This document shows, in pieces, positions 60,015 through 64,000 of a stretch of 64,000 nucleotides of DNA. A program made the position numbers and the translations under genes. This stretch comes from Spinellus fusiger (taxonomy: Eukaryota > Mucoromycota > Mucoromycetes > Mucorales > Phycomycetaceae), in NCBI GenBank assembly GCA_025094145.1, contig JALLLS010000013.1, positions 372,001 through 436,000 on the forward strand, written 5' to 3'. The notes beneath the pieces are model-generated. The model did not search any database, had not been told where the DNA came from, and saw only the letters and a program-made list of their open reading frames with translations. How positions within the stretch are numbered: position 1 is the stretch's first letter; every line of letters starts with the position of its first letter.

Positions 60015-60529
60015 TAAAGGATAATATAAAAATAAAAATAAAAATAAAAAAGATAATAATAATTAAAAAAGGATAATAAAGGGTCATCTTCGTGGCTATT
60101 ATTTACTATTTACTAATGTACTATGTGAGATCAAATCCAAGAAAGTCATTGGTTACTATGTGATTAGATCTATGAAATGAAACCTTCTTTTCTTTTGGGT
60201 ACCCTTTGTCATGGTTACCCGAGGGATGGCAGTCCTTCATTCTAATAAACAAAAAGGAGTATTTGGACAGGTCTACCTATTTAAACCACCAAAAGTACAA
60301 GTGACGTTGGTGGTATTTCTCTGAAAGTTCAATCTTTGTCGAAAATACAGCATAAACTGTTCAATATTCTTATTTTTCTTGTTCTTTCTTTCTTGTCCTG
60401 TTTTTTTAAGGCGAGAACACTTTATCCTTGACCTCCGGAGTTGGAAATAAAACAACGGATCACACATATGGCATTGAAACAAAGTAGACTAATCACGTCC
60501 CTTTCTTGTTCTTTTTTTTTTCTTTTCCC

Positions 60530-61704
60530 ATGGCAACCAGTAGTTTATCCAATCATTTTCTTCACTTGACTTATCAATCTACTGTGGATAGGTCACTGCA
60601 ACGGAGAACTCTTCCAGAAACTACGCTATGCTGTGGGCTCTGAATCAGAGACATTTATCGAGTGGTCTGGCACAGTAACGTAAGAGCAGCTGTTGTATAT
60701 TAGATAGAATCCATTGACATGAATCTATTGCTTTTTGTTTTTTGTTTTTTTTTGTTTTTTAAAATAAAAATAAAAATAAAATAGGGCCTATATTCCAGGA
60801 GAGCGTCCTAAACACCTCTTTAACTGTATAGGCATGAATGTGTCCAGGGCTATTCGCTATACTTCTGCTGACAAGGATACACTACAAACAACAAGTCGTG
60901 AGTTGACTTATTATCTTGATCCTGTGACTGGAGAGCCCTTGTCACAGTGGGAGAATCCTTGGACAAAGGAGCAACTTCCAGGTGAGTCTACTCTCTTTTA
61001 TGATGACAAGAGTATAACCAAAAAGAGGGGGAATTGTACAGTGATACATATTGCCAATGATCCTGTTCAGATGGAATTCCCTTGGTCCATGTCCATGCCA
61101 CTACGCACTAATCCATGGAGCAACAGTACATTTCTATCCATAGAGGTAAATGCAGTCTCCAGGGATGTTATCAAGACTCATTCGATTATTACTATTACTA
61201 TTAAAAACAAGGTGCCTCTGTTCTATCCCAACCCATTGTTCACTCCAGAGGGCAAATACAAGGATTATGATAACGAGAAAATGTACCAAGGTAAGTCATC
61301 TCATGCAAGAAAGAGACTCACTATGGTTGGGATCTATGGCAGCGGGTGAAATGTTTACCTTTCGATGGCCCACTACGGATGCCGATAAGCCTGTCATAGA
61401 TGCTGTGGATATCCAATGGACTCGTATCTGTCGATTTGCTCCCTTTATGAAGATGGGGGCAAGTCAAGGCTACCTTGTCTACAACTGCACAGGATACAAG
61501 CTCCCTCTAGGATCCACCTATAAGCAATTGAGTCCGTTGTTGGTGCATGCAATGGAGACTAAAATGAATACTTACTGCCATGCACCTACAGCCTATGATG
61601 TATCGGCCAAGACTGTTTCTAGCTGGAACTACTTTAAGGATAACTTTGATCGTTATGAGAAGGATAAGCAGGCAGAATGGCCTATTCCTAGTCATGCTGA
61701 ATAA
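60530..61704 (+). CDS. DUF1838 family protein, 5 exons
   Basis: Exons 60530-60539, 60592-60679, 60785-60981, 61042-61290 and 61343-61704 give 301 aa in a single open frame. Motifs typical of DUF1838 are present: W-S-G-x-V-x-A-Y-I-P-G-E-R-P, LFNCIGMN, SRELTYYLDPVTGEPLSQW followed by NPWT, HIANDPVQ, and GEMFTFRWP. The C-terminal half has many aromatic residues (WTRICRFAPFMKMGASQGYL). The function of the family is unknown; it is widespread in bacteria and some fungi, and no transmembrane segment is seen. The first exon is only 10 nt (MATS); it rests on a gtagtt donor and is the weakest element. Confidence 0.8.
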
Positions 61705-61719
61705 ACACTCTTGATCAAG

Positions 61720-62004
61720 AGATAAAAGATACATAAAATACATATAAAATACATATAAAATACACTGTAAAAGACATGTCCCCCCTTCTTTTTTTTTTCT
61801 TTTTTTTGGCACACCTAACCCCTCTATTTTTATTTTATTTTATATCATAAGAATAGTAACTATTATAATAATGAGACAGATGGGTCATAGGAGACAGAAT
61901 GAAGAATTCTGATTGGCTACGGACGATTCTATCTCCCCTCTGCCTTTTTATCTTTGCCTCTGCCCTTACTTTTACTCTTCTCCACTAGAAAAACACTCTC
62001 TTCA
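61720..62004. promoter_or_regulatory. DUF1838-ATG18 intergenic region
   Basis: It includes an acataaaat tandem repeat (61,731-61,765) likely to be in the 3' UTR of the upstream gene, a T-rich run at 61,789-61,807, and pyrimidine-rich DNA directly before the ATG18 start. No specific element can be named. Confidence 0.3.
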
Positions 62005-63513
62005 ATGAACTTGGGCGACAGAAGCCATAATGAAGTCCTCTTTATCAACTTCAACCAGGACTACAGCTGTGTTTCCCTGGGTTCAAAAAGAGGCTACAGA
62101 ATATACAACTGCGACCCTTTTGGCAAATGCTATTCAAAGTGTAAGTAACAGATACCCTTGGCCCACCCGCTTATCATGCACAGCAGAAGGAGGCACGGGT
62201 ATTGTTGAAATGCTATTCTGTACGTCTCTTGTGGCTCTTGTGGGTGCTGGAGAGCAGCCTGCCTTTTCCCCAAGACACCTGCAGATCATCAACACAAAGG
62301 CAAGCACGCCCAGAGTGAGACTAACCTAATGTTCTTACAGAGAGAGTCCACCATATGTGAACTCAACTTCCCCACCCTCATATTGGCAGTAAAAATGAAC
62401 AGACGACGGCTGATTGTTGTGCTGGAAGAACAAATATTCATTTACGACATCAGCAACATGAAGTTGTTGCATACGATCAATACGAGTCCCAATCCTGAAG
62501 GTAGCTTTGCTGCTCTGTGACCGACACTTTCTTATGTTTCTAGCGATTTGTGCCTTGTCTCCTTCCAGTGAAAACTGCTATATTGCCTATCCTTCTCGGT
62601 CTTTTACTGCCTCTCCCTTTGCAGCTCACCAACAGACCACTCAATCGTACTGTGCTACTGGGGATGTGGAGATATTTGATGCCCAATCCCTTGGACTTGT
62701 GAATATTGTCCAGGCCCACAAGAGTCCTATCAGTTGTATATCGATGAATGCAGAGGGAACATTGCTAGCCACTGCCAGTGAAAAGGTAACGGAGAAACGC
62801 AACTTAACCTCTTTACCAATCCACGCATTCTAGGGCACTGTGATCCGTGTCTTTTCTATTCCAGACGCCAACAAGGTCTATCAATTCAGACGTGGTTCTT
62901 ATCCTGCAAAGATATTCTCCATGTCCTTTAATCTTGTGAGTTCTTTGCTGTGTGTATCGAGTGATACAGAGACAGTGCATATCTTTAAACTGTCTACGGG
63001 GACTGTTTCTGCTGCCAATGGAAACCATCATGGGGGAAATGCAGTAACAGCCCATCATCCCAATGGCACTGAGCAAAGAGGCCGCAGTGCTAGTGTTGGG
63101 TAAGTGATTCCACTGTACAATAGACTATGGATGGTGTTTCTGACTGTAGAAATACACACAGACAAATGCTGCGTAGATCCTCCTTGCATTTTGGACGCAA
63201 TATTGCTGGGAGTGTTGGCTCCTACCTACCAGAAATGATTACAGAAATGTGGGAGCCCTCTCGTGATTTTGCATCTCTCAAACTGCCTAGTGCAGGTGTG
63301 CGTAGTCTAGTGGCATTGAGCAGGTACAGTGGGTGATGTGAAGAAAGGAGACTCATCAGTGCTAGTACAACACCCCAAGTCATGGTGATCACATCAGAAG
63401 GATACTTTTACCAGTACAACATTGATCTTGAGAATGGTGGTGAATGTGTGCTGTTGAAACAGAACAGTCTATTGGAAGTAGGGGATACATTGGAGGGTCC
63501 TACAGTGGATTAA
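62005..63513 (+). CDS. ATG18: PROPPIN autophagy protein Atg18/WIPI, 7 exons
   Basis: Exons 62005-62140, 62184-62299, 62341-62500, 62544-62785, 62834-63099, 63150-63323 and 63360-63513 give 415 aa. It is a seven-bladed WD-type propeller that binds PI3P/PI(3,5)P2 through the FRRG motif, present at residues 236-239 ([16 protein letters not shown]). Other family blocks: [51 protein letters not shown] and GTVIRVFSI. After blade 6 comes a Ser/Gly/His-rich loop, a usual place for insertions in Atg18. The intron between exons 2 and 3 starts with GC (AAG|gcaagc), a GC-AG intron; all others are GT-AG. The product acts at the phagophore with Atg2. Confidence 0.93.
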
Positions 63514-63655
63514 TAGGCCCAGTCCTCTTTCCTTTTATTCTCACTCATCTCTCTGTTCTTTCTCTGCTGTGTCATTATAAGCCCCCTCCTTTCTCTCTTT
63601 CTCTTTACTCTTTCCATGTTCTTCTTGTAGGCAATTATTAATCCATGATACCAAT

Positions 63656-63696
63656 AAAACAATAAAACAATAAAACAATAAAACAAAACAAAACAA
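63656..63696. repeat. (aataaaac)n tandem repeat
   Basis: About four copies of aataaaac followed by aaaac units between the convergent ends of ATG18 and the next gene. Probably UTR or spacer DNA. Confidence 0.7.
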
Positions 63697-63756
63697 ATGA
63701 AGAGATTATGTATTATAATGCTATATGGAATGGTGAAATGTATTGTTTCTTTCTTT

Positions 63757-63983
63757 TTATGCCTGCTTTTTCCGTTTGCTAGGGACTTTAGTTTCTTCGC
63801 CAAGAATATCCTTGAACAGGTCCTTCTTACGCTCCATTCCCTTTTCTCTTTCTACCCATTCATCGTGTCGTCTCTTGTATTGATCTATTCTGCAGGTCCA
63901 TAAAATACACTTGCCAATGTAATGTTCAGAAAGATCGTACTCTCTCTTGAGCAACTCGGAAGCAATACGTTCCTACTTGGAAT
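63757..63983 (-). CDS. C-terminal exon of an unrecognised gene (continues beyond the right edge)
   Basis: The minus frame runs from an AG acceptor at about 63,984 (ERIASELLKREYDLSEHYIG) through CILWTCRIDQYKRRHDEW to a charged helix (EREKGMERKKDLFKDILGEE) and a basic end (SKRKKQA) at the stop at 63757. The helix is likely a coiled coil and the end looks like a nuclear localisation signal. The family was not recognised. It is convergent with ATG18. Confidence 0.6.
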
Positions 63984-64000
63984 AAGAAAAACGAGGCCAA

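Noticed and set aside
63510..63903. Frames opposite the 3' end of ATG18 and the last gene
   Set aside because: Low-complexity Phe/Ile/Lys frames overlapping UTRs; the frame ending at 63757 from the right edge explains the coding signal better.

Overview
This window is eukaryotic DNA from a filamentous fungus, most likely an early-diverging Mucoromycota species. The reasons are many short GT-AG introns (about 44-60 bp), AT-rich intergenic DNA, compact divergent gene pairs, Tc1/mariner and LINE elements, Fanzor remnants, and an Integrator subunit (INTS10) that is not expected in Dikarya. The species cannot be fixed from the sequence alone.

Layout. (1) 1-9,490 is an ordinary gene-dense arm: the 5' end of an MFAP1-like spliceosomal protein (-), an APE1/ExoIII-type AP endonuclease (+), a PUF60-type splicing factor (+), an unrecognised multi-exon gene (-), and a 12-exon INTS10 homologue (-) carrying an expanded Asn/Thr/Ser tract. 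(2) 9,490-55,280 is a roughly 46-kb gene-poor block. It holds a decayed TNP2/Plavaka-like DNA transposon with a deletion derivative, at least seven Tc1/mariner copies in different states of decay, two Fanzor-like (TnpB-related) nuclease fossils, two head-to-head copies of one dead LINE, and a near-perfect 4.18-kb inverted repeat around a 6.66-kb unique core. Only two intact, unrecognised ORF genes lie in this block (317 aa and 237 aa), plus a tRNA-like sequence. (3) 55,280-64,000 returns to dense genes: an NGL2/CCR4-type EEP nuclease (-), an AAGAB/p34 adaptin-binding protein (+), a CUE-domain protein (+), a DUF1838 protein (+), ATG18 (+), and the 3' end of an unrecognised gene (-).

Genes. The flanking genes are housekeeping: RNA processing (MFAP1-like, PUF60, INTS10, NGL2-like), DNA repair (APE1), and membrane traffic, ubiquitin or autophagy functions (AAGAB, CUE protein, ATG18). 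For seven of them an exon set was assembled whose summed length is a multiple of three and whose frame is open throughout (for INTS10 this holds for the exons found, without a start). No operon logic applies.

The most interesting structure is 28-54 kb. Inverted LINEs with their 5' ends facing inward are followed by long, almost identical inverted arms around a 6.66-kb core. A gene-poor, repeat-rich block of centromere scale between two normal gene arms, with core-plus-inverted-repeat geometry, makes this a candidate centromere. The geometry is seen directly in the sequence; the function is inference.
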